From positions 1 through 33,446 of the forward strand of contig CANPXS010000013.1 of the NCBI GenBank assembly GCA_947586625.1: a stretch of DNA of 33,446 bases, in the 5' to 3' direction. Shown piece after piece: positions 22,955-29,775 of this stretch. The notes beneath the pieces were generated by a model. That model worked only from the letters and a program-made list of their open reading frames with translations. It did no database searches and was not told where the DNA came from. The position numbers and the translations under genes are program-made. Within the stretch, counting starts at the first letter, position 1. Each line of letters begins with the position of its first letter. This DNA is from an uncultured Clostridia bacterium. GTDB lineage: Bacteria; Bacillota; Clostridia; Oscillospirales; CAG-272.

Positions 22955-23619
22955 TAGTCCTCGTCAGCCTTCTTACGGCCATAGCAGAGCACGACGATGC
23001 CGGCGATGCCTGCTGCAACTGCTGCAGCTGCGAGAGCTACGGGAGCGGACTCACCCGTTGTCGGGGAATCCGGAACCTGCGTGGTCTCGGTGCTTACAAC
23101 AACTGCGAAAGGTGAGAAGTTGCTTGCGGAGAAGGTAAGAACACCGTTCTCAACCTTTGCATCCTTAACTACTTCCCATGCGCTACCGGTGTAATGCAGC
23201 AGAGCTACGAAATTCTCGAACGAGTCAGACTTGAGCGAGATCGTGAGCGTGCCGTAGTTGTCGCCCTCAACAGAAATGTCGAAGAGATCGCTGATAGCGA
23301 GATCAGCAGTCTTGACACCCTGCTCAGCAGCAACCGTAGCGATGTCGGCGCTGAGAGCGGCTACGTCAGCAGCGGTTTCGATGCTTTCGTAAGCGGCCTT
23401 CATCTCAGCCTGAGCGGCCTCGGAGAGAGTGCTCTGCTCGCCGCTTGCAACAACCGTTACAGAACCTTTCCACTCGGGATTCGAGCTTGTGGGGGTTTCT
23501 GCAACTGCGGGAGCTTCAACAGCGGAAATGCTTCCGACGAAGTTGTCAGCGAAGACTGACGTCATCATCGAGAAGACGAGCATCACCGATAATGCGATTG
23601 CGAAAAAGCCTTTTTTCAT
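22954..23619 (-). CDS. Cell-wall-anchored surface protein, SPTTG sortase B substrate
   Basis: This is a 221-residue protein with a signal peptide (MKKGFFAIALSVMLVFSMMTSVFA, cut before DN). The middle is a low-Cys beta-rich domain ending LKSDSFENFVALLHYTGSAWEVV...LTFSASNFSPFAVVV, a type I have seen in other clostridial wall proteins. The C-terminus is a textbook sorting signal: SPTTG (residues 185-189), a hydrophobic stretch PVALAAAAVAAGIAGIVVLCYG, then RKKADED. SPTTG fits the (S/P)PxTG motif recognised by the Clostridioides difficile class B sortase, and a class B sortase is the next gene upstream. A strong AAAGGAG site and more A/T-ending codons than its neighbours hint at high expression. 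Its function beyond wall display is unknown; it could be the acceptor for the polysaccharide handled by this operon. Confidence 0.88.
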   Translation of the reverse strand: MKKGFFAIALSVMLVFSMMTSVFADNFVGSISAVEAPAVAETPTSSNPEWKGSVTVVASGEQSTLSEAAQAEMKAAYESIETAADVAALSADIATVAAEQGVKTADLAISDLFDISVEGDNYGTLTISLKSDSFENFVALLHYTGSAWEVVKDAKVENGVLTFSASNFSPFAVVVSTETTQVPDSPTTGESAPVALAAAAVAAGIAGIVVLCYGRKKADED

Positions 23620-23702
23620 ACGTATTAACTCCTTTCTGAAAGATTTTAATTAAACGGATCGCTCCGAATAATTAACAAAAAGTAAGTATGACGGGAATGT
23701 CC

Positions 23703-24533
23703 CTACGAAACGATTTCGATGAGCTTTGCAAGAACGATATAGCGCTGTTTGTTCGTGCCCTGCAGGCACGTAGACAAAACAAGTATGTTGTCGTCTTCGC
23801 CCACCTCAACGGATCTGTCGATCTTTGTGCCTAAACTCTTTGTCGCATATATCACCTTCAGGAACTTGTCGATCTGACTCTTATCCTTGAAGTCCTTGTA
23901 TTTGTACATTATGTGCTCGGTGCCGTACGGGACGGCGGCAAACACGATATAGTGGAGCTCGCGGTCGGGAAGATAAATTATGAGTTCCTGATATTTTTCA
24001 AACGTCTCGTCGTCGGAGTAATACTCCTGGAGCCTTCCGAACATGCCGCCGGAACGCAGCCTGTGACCGTATATTATCGTGACCGGATCAGTATAGTCGA
24101 GACCGTTGTGCGTATGCTGGGTAAAAAGCGTGCCGTCGGTGTCATGCTCGCCGTCGATATTGAGCCTCAGATAATGCTCGTCCTCGGTCGGATGCTGCAC
24201 GACGGGATACGAAATGTCCGTGCCCGGTATCTGGAACCACGAATATATGTCCTCGCATCTTTCCTTCAGCGTGACAAAATCAACGGGCGACACATATTCC
24301 TCTTTACTAGCCGTCGTCTCGCCGCCGGACGTTACAGCATCGGTATCAGCGATCGTGTCCGTGCCGCCTGTCGGATCGGTCCCGACATCGGGGACGATGC
24401 TTTTGTCGGCATTCCTTGTGTCCGTCGGCCCGCCAACGATATTAAGATCATGCTTGCGGGGGATCAGCATGACAACGAACACGACGCAGAGCAAAAGACA
24501 TAAAACGCCCGCGATCAAGTATTTCTTGTTCAT
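23703..24533 (-). CDS. srtB: Class B sortase
   Basis: This is a 276-residue protein: N-terminal membrane anchor (YLIAGVLCLLLCVVFVVMLI), a Thr/Asp/Gly-rich linker (about 35-80), and a sortase barrel from FVTLKERCEDIYSWFQIPGTDISYPVVQ, the class B hallmark start. The triad is visible: His157 in IIYGHRLRSGGMFG, Cys256 in LVLSTCLQG and Arg264 in KQRYIVLAKL. GGGAGG lies before the ATG. It should cut SPTTG in the neighbouring surface protein and attach it to peptidoglycan. The gene order kinase, sortase, substrate, LCP links wall anchoring to polysaccharide control. Confidence 0.93.
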   Translation of the reverse strand: MNKKYLIAGVLCLLLCVVFVVMLIPRKHDLNIVGGPTDTRNADKSIVPDVGTDPTGGTDTIADTDAVTSGGETTASKEEYVSPVDFVTLKERCEDIYSWFQIPGTDISYPVVQHPTEDEHYLRLNIDGEHDTDGTLFTQHTHNGLDYTDPVTIIYGHRLRSGGMFGRLQEYYSDDETFEKYQELIIYLPDRELHYIVFAAVPYGTEHIMYKYKDFKDKSQIDKFLKVIYATKSLGTKIDRSVEVGEDDNILVLSTCLQGTNKQRYIVLAKLIEIVS

Positions 24534-24593
24534 CTCATGACCTCCCGAACGGACGGGGAAACGATGTGCGCCGAATCAAAACCGATATGCGCG

Positions 24594-25361
24594 TCACTCC
24601 GCGTCCGTGTCGGACTGATAATATTTGTAGTATTTGCCGTACTTTCCGTATCTGCCGTACTTTCCGTACCTGCCGTACCGCTTGTGTTCTTCCTTAACGT
24701 CGTTCATCTGTATGCCGAGTATCTTTGCGTCGGCGAGCGTCAGCGACCTTATGCAGGAGCGAAGCTCTTTGCGCTCCGTGTAGTTCTCGCGCACGACGAC
24801 TATGATGCCGTCGAGCACGGGCGACAGTACGAGCGCGTCGGAGACGATGTTGACGGGCGGAAGGTCGACGATGATGAAGTCAAACTTTGTCGACAACACA
24901 CGAAGAACGACCTGCATCTGCTTAGATGCGAGCAGTTCGCTCGGATTCGGCGGCAGATCGCCGGCGGTGATTATCCGCCAGTTTTCATTTACGCCGGACG
25001 ATTTGACGAACATGCCGAGGTCGCCGCTCGGCGACACGAGTATGTTCGAGAGTCCCGGCGATCCGGGCATCTCCATTTTGCTCGCCACGGACGGCAGTCT
25101 CATGTCGCCGTCTATGAGGAGCACGCGCTTGCCCATCTCGGCGAGCGTGTACGAGAGGTTTATGGAAGTTGTGCTCTTTCCTTCGCCGCGTATCGAGCTC
25201 GTCACGCCGATTATGCGGCACCTGCTGCCCTCGCTCGGCAGCGCGAACATTATATTCGTGCGGAGCAGCTTATATGCCTCCGACGCGGTAAAATTCAGAT
25301 TCTTATGCAGCGTCCTGCGCTGCTGTTCTATACTCTGTATCTTTTCGTTCTTCTTCGCCAT
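24594..25361 (-). CDS. Bacterial tyrosine kinase (BY-kinase), CpsD/CapB-like
   Basis: This is a 255-residue cytoplasmic P-loop kinase. Walker A is GVTSSIRGEGKSTTS (about 53-66), Walker A' is VLLIDGDMRLP (80-90), and Walker B-like FDIIVDLPPVN follows. The N-terminal EAYKLLRTNIMFA is the usual dimer/oligomer contact. The C-terminal tail is a regular Tyr cluster RYGRYGKYGRYGKYGKYYKYY, the autophosphorylation site, unusually ordered here. It should be switched on by the cytoplasmic tail of the Wzz-like protein just upstream (20 nt gap) and cycle phosphorylation to control polymer length or export. The start has GGAG upstream. No dedicated phosphatase (CpsB/Wzb) is in the operon. Confidence 0.93.
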   Translation of the reverse strand: MAKKNEKIQSIEQQRRTLHKNLNFTASEAYKLLRTNIMFALPSEGSRCRIIGVTSSIRGEGKSTTSINLSYTLAEMGKRVLLIDGDMRLPSVASKMEMPGSPGLSNILVSPSGDLGMFVKSSGVNENWRIITAGDLPPNPSELLASKQMQVVLRVLSTKFDFIIVDLPPVNIVSDALVLSPVLDGIIVVVRENYTERKELRSCIRSLTLADAKILGIQMNDVKEEHKRYGRYGKYGRYGKYGKYYKYYQSDTDAE

Positions 25362-25381
25362 TACCCGATTCTCCGTCTCTG

Positions 25382-26182
25382 TTATGCGTCAAGATCAGTG
25401 GTAGTAGTAGATCTGCGCCCGCCGTATCTGCTGTAATACCCGTATCGCGACGATTCTTCGTCAAGCAGCTCCGGCACCTTCGCGAGTATCGGTATATCGT
25501 AATTCTGCAAAATATAGCTGTCGTCGCGGATGACGTCGTCGAGCATGTCAGATACGATTATGACAGCGCACGCGAGCACGACGCCGATCACAAGACCTAT
25601 AGCCGTATACTTCGTGATGCTCGGCGAGACCTTCTTAAGGTTGACGACAGCATCGTCCACTATCTTCATCGACGTGCCGTCGATGATATCTTTGACTCTT
25701 TCGGGCAGGACTTCTGATATCGTTTTTGCGATCTTTTGCGACAGATAAGGGTCGTCGGTCGTTACCGTAACCGAGAAGACCTCGGTGTTGTCGACGGCGC
25801 CCGCGTCGATCATCTTTATGAGTTCTTCATATGTAAGGTCGAGATCGGCCTTCTCTATGACCTCGGACATCGTTTTTCTGTTCATCAGAATGACGATGTA
25901 CGTTTTGACGAGGCTCTGCGCCGCGCTGATCTCCGCCTGGCTGATGCTTATGCTCGCGCTGCCGAGCGAGATCGAGCTGGTGTTGACGTACACCATGATC
26001 GACGAAGAATACTGCGGTGTGATGAAGAACGCCGCTATACTGAAGCCGACGGCGCCGACAAGAATGCCCGCCAAAACGATTATCCAGCATTTTCGCCACA
26101 AAAGCGAGGCGATATGCAAAAGATCTATTTCTTCCGATTCTTCCGTGTTGTCCGTCTGTTTTAAGACTTTTTCCTCACTCAT
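25382..26182 (-). CDS. Wzz-type polysaccharide co-polymerase / BY-kinase modulator
   Basis: This is a 266-residue protein with two membrane helices: CWIIVLAGILVGAVGFSIAAFF (about 33-54) and YTAIGLVIGVVLACAVIIVSD (about 190-210). An outside domain between them carries ISISQAEISAAQSLVKTYIVIL and VTVTTDDPYLSQKIAKTISEVLP, typical of Wzz/CapA-like proteins. The C-terminal cytoplasmic tail YDIPILAKVPEL is the conserved kinase-activating stretch. A short Tyr/Arg-rich end (SRYGYYSRYGGRRS) echoes the kinase tail and may also be phosphorylated. It is the first gene of the operon and pairs with the BY-kinase. A TTGCTT-N17-TATAAT promoter lies about 115 nt upstream. Confidence 0.92.
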   Translation of the reverse strand: MSEEKVLKQTDNTEESEEIDLLHIASLLWRKCWIIVLAGILVGAVGFSIAAFFITPQYSSSIMVYVNTSSISLGSASISISQAEISAAQSLVKTYIVILMNRKTMSEVIEKADLDLTYEELIKMIDAGAVDNTEVFSVTVTTDDPYLSQKIAKTISEVLPERVKDIIDGTSMKIVDDAVVNLKKVSPSITKYTAIGLVIGVVLACAVIIVSDMLDDVIRDDSYILQNYDIPILAKVPELLDEESSRYGYYSRYGGRRSTTTTDLDA

Positions 26183-26198
26183 TACCCTTTGAGTTCCT

Positions 26199-26212
26199 TT
26201 TCAAATTTGAAA
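26199..26212. promoter_or_regulatory. 14-bp palindrome next to the Wzz gene ribosome binding site
   Basis: TTTCAAATTTGAAA is a perfect palindrome that overlaps the AAAAGGA ribosome binding region of the first operon gene by three bases. It could be a repressor site or a small hairpin limiting translation. Confidence 0.4.
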
Positions 26213-26301
26213 TCCTGCTTATCGGGGGGTACTCGACAATGCCCGCGGTGTAACGCACGCCGCATTAAAAAAATTGAAAATCAACATACCCGATTTCAGT
26301 A

Positions 26302-26330
26302 ATTATATCATGATTAGTCGTAAAAAGCAA
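26302..26330 (-). promoter_or_regulatory. Promoter of the surface operon
   Basis: On the minus strand TTGCTT, 17 nt and TATAAT. The leader to the Wzz start is about 113 nt and contains a T-rich run but no hairpin I can name. Stretch 26331-26510 shows no gene. Confidence 0.65.
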
Positions 26331-26511
26331 TAGTTAAAGCAAACAATTTTTAAGTACTTTAATGCAGCGTCGGTCGTATGATCCAACTATGGAAACAGTC
26401 AGAAAAAACAGTCTGTACGCGCTGTCGGCGGTTTTTTCGATATAGCCGATATATGCAAAAGAACCGCGCCGCGTATGCAATATGAATATGACCGCCGTTG
26501 CTTCGGCATTA

Positions 26512-26566
26512 CCACACTTTTCGCGTAAGCGAAAACGTGTAGTAGCTCCGAACGAAGTGAGGAGAT
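26512..26566. repeat. Cloverleaf palindrome, copy P3
   Basis: Hairpin ACACTTTTCGCGTAAGCGAAAACGTGT is followed by CTCCGAACGAAGTGAGGAG. It abuts the 3' end of ncRNA copy C, so on that strand it could serve as its 3' structure or terminator. Confidence 0.65.
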
Positions 26567-26727
26567 ACCGGCTTCCCAGCCTCACCAATACGCACTGTGC
26601 TCGTGCGTTGACGGCGCGTCCAGCTTTAAATGCAGACACGACGCTTGGACGGCGATATCGACCCGTCGCGAGGGAGCTGTTCGCAGACTCTCCCGCTCAA
26701 CCTACGAACATCTCTTTCCCTTAACTG
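26566..26727 (-). ncRNA. Putative structured ncRNA, repeat-family copy C
   Basis: Minus-strand reading from its promoter: ATAGGCAG, an 8-bp hairpin GTTCGTAG/CTGCGAAC enclosing GTTGAGCGGGAGAGT, then CAGCTCCCTCGCGAC, GACGG...CCGTC, GTCGTGTCTGC, a GTCC(A)AGC...GCTGGAC pairing, CGCAC...GTGCG, and a 3' hairpin TATTGG...CCGGTA. In copies A and B the last stem is GTAGG...CCTAC, so bases change while pairing is kept, which argues for an RNA structure. The palindrome P3 follows at once. Confidence 0.55.
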
Positions 26728-26732
26728 CCTAT

Positions 26733-26760
26733 ATTATACCACAAAATCTGTGATAGTCAA
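26733..26760 (-). promoter_or_regulatory. Promoter of ncRNA copy C
   Basis: On the minus strand TTGACT, a 16-nt spacer (one base shorter than the other two family promoters) and TATAAT, then ATAGGCAG. The upstream ACATAAATTTGTGAAAA string is shared with the copy B promoter. Confidence 0.7.
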
Positions 26761-26830
26761 GTACTTTTCACAAATTTATGTATTATTTTTTCGTTTTCGC
26801 GTAATCGCTCGTCCGTTGCCATAGCTGGGT

Positions 26831-26890
26831 GCTCCCACGCTTTTCGCGAAGCGAAAACGTGTCGTAGCTCCGAACGAAGTGAGGAGATAC
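26831..26890. repeat. Cloverleaf palindrome, copy P4
   Basis: CTCCCACGCTTTTCGCGAAGCGAAAACGTGT followed by CTCCGAACGAAGTGAGGAG, with CTCCC and GGAG closing the base. It matches P2 in reverse orientation and sits at the same point of the promoter module. Confidence 0.7.
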
Positions 26891-26894
26891 TGCT

Positions 26895-27030
26895 CACACG
26901 CGGTTCATTGTGCGATGCGCTCCCACCGGCAACTATCTTTGACTATCAGACGTGGTGACGTCTTTCACACTTTTGAATAGGTTTTTGACAAGGGGGACTT
27001 TCTCGCAAGAAAGTCCCCCTTGTCGAACCC
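26895..27030 (-). repeat. Promoter-upstream hairpin module, copy C (short form)
   Basis: It carries the shared GTGTGAAAGACGTCACCACG and TAGTTGCCGGTGGG strings. A perfect 17-bp hairpin, GACAAGGGGGACTTTCT/AGAAAGTCCCCCTTGTC with a CGCA loop (26987-27024), follows. Compared with copies A and B the second hairpin is lost, so this version has collapsed from a three-way junction to one stem. Confidence 0.7.
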
Positions 27031-27117
27031 GAAAGAGGCTCCCGTGTGTTCGTCGATGTTATCCAGTCGGCGGCAAAAAAGGCGACGGGGCGTAGACCGC
27101 GTCAACATATCGGCATA

Positions 27118-27238
27118 ACAGCTCCCTCGCGACGTGTCGACTGCGCCGTCTAAGCGTCGTGTCTTCGTCGAACGATGGGAGCGTCGAGCATCGCACGAGC
27201 GCGGTGCGTGAACGTGAAGCTGGGAAGCCTACAGCGAG
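27118..27238 (+). ncRNA. ncRNA core, copy D (promoterless, plus strand)
   Basis: The plus strand shows CAGCTCCCTCGCGACGTGTC, GCGCCGTC, AAGCGTCGTGTCTTCGTC, CGCACGAGCGCGGTGCG and GTGAAGCTGGGAAGCCTAC, the same order as copies A-C but more diverged. No family promoter precedes it: the sequence upstream (27030-27113) is unrelated. With copy C it forms an inverted pair around the promoter module. Confidence 0.5.
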
Positions 27239-27291
27239 TTTCTATATTTGGACGGCGGCACGGTCACTTCGCGAAAAGCGTATGCCATGCA

Positions 27292-29775
27292 TTATTTCCC
27301 CACCTTCGCTCTCACCGCGAGCGACGCGGCGGCAGCGACTGCACCATAGACGAATAAAAGCATCACACCGAACGTATACACACCGCCAATGGCGAGCTCC
27401 GCCGAACGCGTCCACAGCTCTCCTCCGGCGAGCGCGGCTGTGAAGTCCGTGTACCGCAGCGCGTCAAGCCCCATGTACACAAGCGCGTACGGCAAAAACG
27501 TCACGGCGGCGGAAATTATGAGCGCGGCTGGCAGCTTCTTTGTCAGATATGACGCCGCGCACGAAATATACGCGAGCGTGACTGCGGCGAGAATCCGTGT
27601 CGCGATAACGAGCGCGTGATACGCGCCGACAGAGACGGCGCCGAACGATGAATACCGCGATATCGACATGAGCGGCGCGGACAAAATGTCGAAATATCCG
27701 TCCGTGTGCGCGATGCCGAACGCGAGATCTACTACCTCGAACAGTACCGACAGCGACAGCGCTATGGCGACCGCCGCCAGCATCTTCGCACGGTACGCGA
27801 TGCGCCTGCCGCGCTTAGTCGTGCGCATGACGGCGGCGAAATTGCCCTCCGAGCTTTTGCCCGAATAATCGGGAGTATGCATGCGGCAGAATATGAATAT
27901 TATCGCGGCGGCGAGCCATATGTCGACGCCGCGACCGAGCAGACGCGCGATATCGCCCGTCTTCATTATCCACCCTTCAATGCCTGTCGCGCGCTTTTGC
28001 TCCGCAAGATACTGAACCGTTCCCTCGAGCCTGTCTATCAGATTCGACTCTGTTTTCAGGCTTCTGTATTCGTCGACAAATGCCTCGTACTCCTCCCCGG
28101 TCATATCCCCGGACTGCAGCTGCGTCACCGCATTGTTTGCATTGTCTACCGAAACGATATCGGCAATATAACCGTATCTTTCATAAAACCTCTGCTCTTT
28201 CCCGTCAGTGAGCGGGCCGAACCAATTTTCCGTTATATAGTCGTCGTACTTCTTTGATGCGGTGATATCAGCCTTTGTATAATATCGGTACGACGTATAC
28301 GCGTGTAAAAGCAGCAGCACGGCGGTGAGAAGGACTGTCGGCATCGTCAGCAGCTTGCGGCACTCCCAAAGGAAAAGCGACGTCGTCATACATCCGCTGC
28401 GCGTCGATGTGCGGCTTTTGTCTGCCCGCATCTTTTCGGATTTGTGCGTGAAGCGGGGGATCAATACCTTACCGAATCCTTTGCCAGTGACGTGTCCCGC
28501 GCCGCGAACAGTCGACAGTATCGCCGTCGCCGCAGCAGCTGCGACGAGGACGACGGCAAACAGCACAAGACCGGTCAAAAGCGTCGAGCGGTAGTGACCG
28601 AGCGTCAAAATCTCGCTGTACTGCCCTATCGCCGACGAGGACGCAAGTCCGATATAATTGAGCCGCACCGCCGCGTCGAACGTGACAAAGTAGTTGACGA
28701 TGAGGCTCAGAAGCAGCGCCGCGCCTGCGACGGCATATGTCACTATCGGCGAATATGCGATAACGGTCGCAAATGCGGCGATAAACGAAAACGATATCGC
28801 CAAAAGGCACCGAACCGCGAACAGCGCGAGCATGAATTCGCCGATAGTCATGATATACGGGCAATTCCAGTATGTTTCGATGCCGACAGACTGTATCGGC
28901 ATCGACGGGGTCGAAAAGCCGAACATCGCCGTGCCGACGGCGAACGTAGCAAGCGTGAATACGGCCACGGCAAAAACATCGAGTATCATGAGAGCGGCGA
29001 GCTTTGAAAGCGATGTCTTGAGCCTGCCGCTTTTCGTCGAGCGCAGTATAGTCAAGGTGCCGCACGAGCGTTCGTGCAGGAATACGGCGCCCGACGCGAG
29101 CGTCAGGTAAACGTAGACGAACACCGACATCATGTCGAACGCGAAGAACCGCTCCCAGCACTCGCTCGGACGTATGCCCGAAATGTCTATATTCGCATGC
29201 GCTCGCTCAAAAAGATCGCGGAAGCGGTACTGATATTCGGCGGCGGGCGTGTCACCGCCGTCCCTCACCTCGATGCGGTGCAGATTCTGTTCGATCCTCA
29301 AAAGCACCCCGTCGAGGTACGCTTCATATCCCGCGCTGTCGGTCCATGAACCGTAATACCCGGCGAGCAGGTCGTAATCCGACATCGGCTCGCCGTCCGA
29401 ATAGTAATATCCGAGCTTGTTCTCATACTCCGGCAGCGTCGACGCGTACTGCTCCGCACGCTCGTATGCGTCTTTCTCATCCGCGCCGCCGTCGACGAGT
29501 GCGTCATAGAAGCGCTTTTGCTCGTCGCGTATCATTTCGCTGTGCGCGATATATCCGTCCCATACGATATCGAGACTCGCCCTGTCGTCCCCGTATGTAT
29601 CTATGATATCGCGCACCGCCGCGTCGACCTCATCGTCGCCGGATGAAGAAAGCGCCGCCGCGTCTTTGTTCGCAACGTAAAATACAGCCGAGCATATTAT
29701 TACTGCCAACAGAAGCGATAACCAAAGATACCGCACGCCGAAGAGCTTTTTCAGTTCAAACAGTAAGAGCTTCAT
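27292..29775 (-). CDS. Double-length ABC-2 type permease without a visible ATPase
   Basis: This is an 827-residue membrane protein starting MKLLLFELKKLFGVRYLWLSLLLAVIICSAVFYV; the ATG overlaps the upstream lipoprotein stop by 4 nt. It seems to be two permease halves in tandem: each begins with a cytoplasmic helix and a membrane segment (LLLFELKKLFGVRYLW, then SLFLWECRKLLTMPTVL at about 465), has an outside helical domain (about 40-190 and 490-590), and then 5-6 membrane segments. A coupling-like string ERSCGTLTILRSTKSGRLKT in half one resembles SSEGNFAAVMRTTKRGRRIA in half two. This is the style of ABC-2 exporters whose two permeases are fused. No ABC ATPase lies within this window next to it, so its partner is elsewhere or it no longer transports. 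Substrate unknown. Confidence 0.85.
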   Translation of the reverse strand: MKLLLFELKKLFGVRYLWLSLLLAVIICSAVFYVANKDAAALSSSGDDEVDAAVRDIIDTYGDDRASLDIVWDGYIAHSEMIRDEQKRFYDALVDGGADEKDAYERAEQYASTLPEYENKLGYYYSDGEPMSDYDLLAGYYGSWTDSAGYEAYLDGVLLRIEQNLHRIEVRDGGDTPAAEYQYRFRDLFERAHANIDISGIRPSECWERFFAFDMMSVFVYVYLTLASGAVFLHERSCGTLTILRSTKSGRLKTSLSKLAALMILDVFAVAVFTLATFAVGTAMFGFSTPSMPIQSVGIETYWNCPYIMTIGEFMLALFAVRCLLAISFSFIAAFATVIAYSPIVTYAVAGAALLLSLIVNYFVTFDAAVRLNYIGLASSSAIGQYSEILTLGHYRSTLLTGLVLFAVVLVAAAAATAILSTVRGAGHVTGKGFGKVLIPRFTHKSEKMRADKSRTSTRSGCMTTSLFLWECRKLLTMPTVLLTAVLLLLHAYTSYRYYTKADITASKKYDDYITENWFGPLTDGKEQRFYERYGYIADIVSVDNANNAVTQLQSGDMTGEEYEAFVDEYRSLKTESNLIDRLEGTVQYLAEQKRATGIEGWIMKTGDIARLLGRGVDIWLAAAIIFIFCRMHTPDYSGKSSEGNFAAVMRTTKRGRRIAYRAKMLAAVAIALSLSVLFEVVDLAFGIAHTDGYFDILSAPLMSISRYSSFGAVSVGAYHALVIATRILAAVTLAYISCAASYLTKKLPAALIISAAVTFLPYALVYMGLDALRYTDFTAALAGGELWTRSAELAIGGVYTFGVMLLFVYGAVAAAASLAVRAKVGK

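Noticed and set aside
26340-27290. Insertion sequence remnant in the third island
   Set aside because: No transposase fragment in any frame; the content is explained by ncRNA cores, palindromes and the promoter module.
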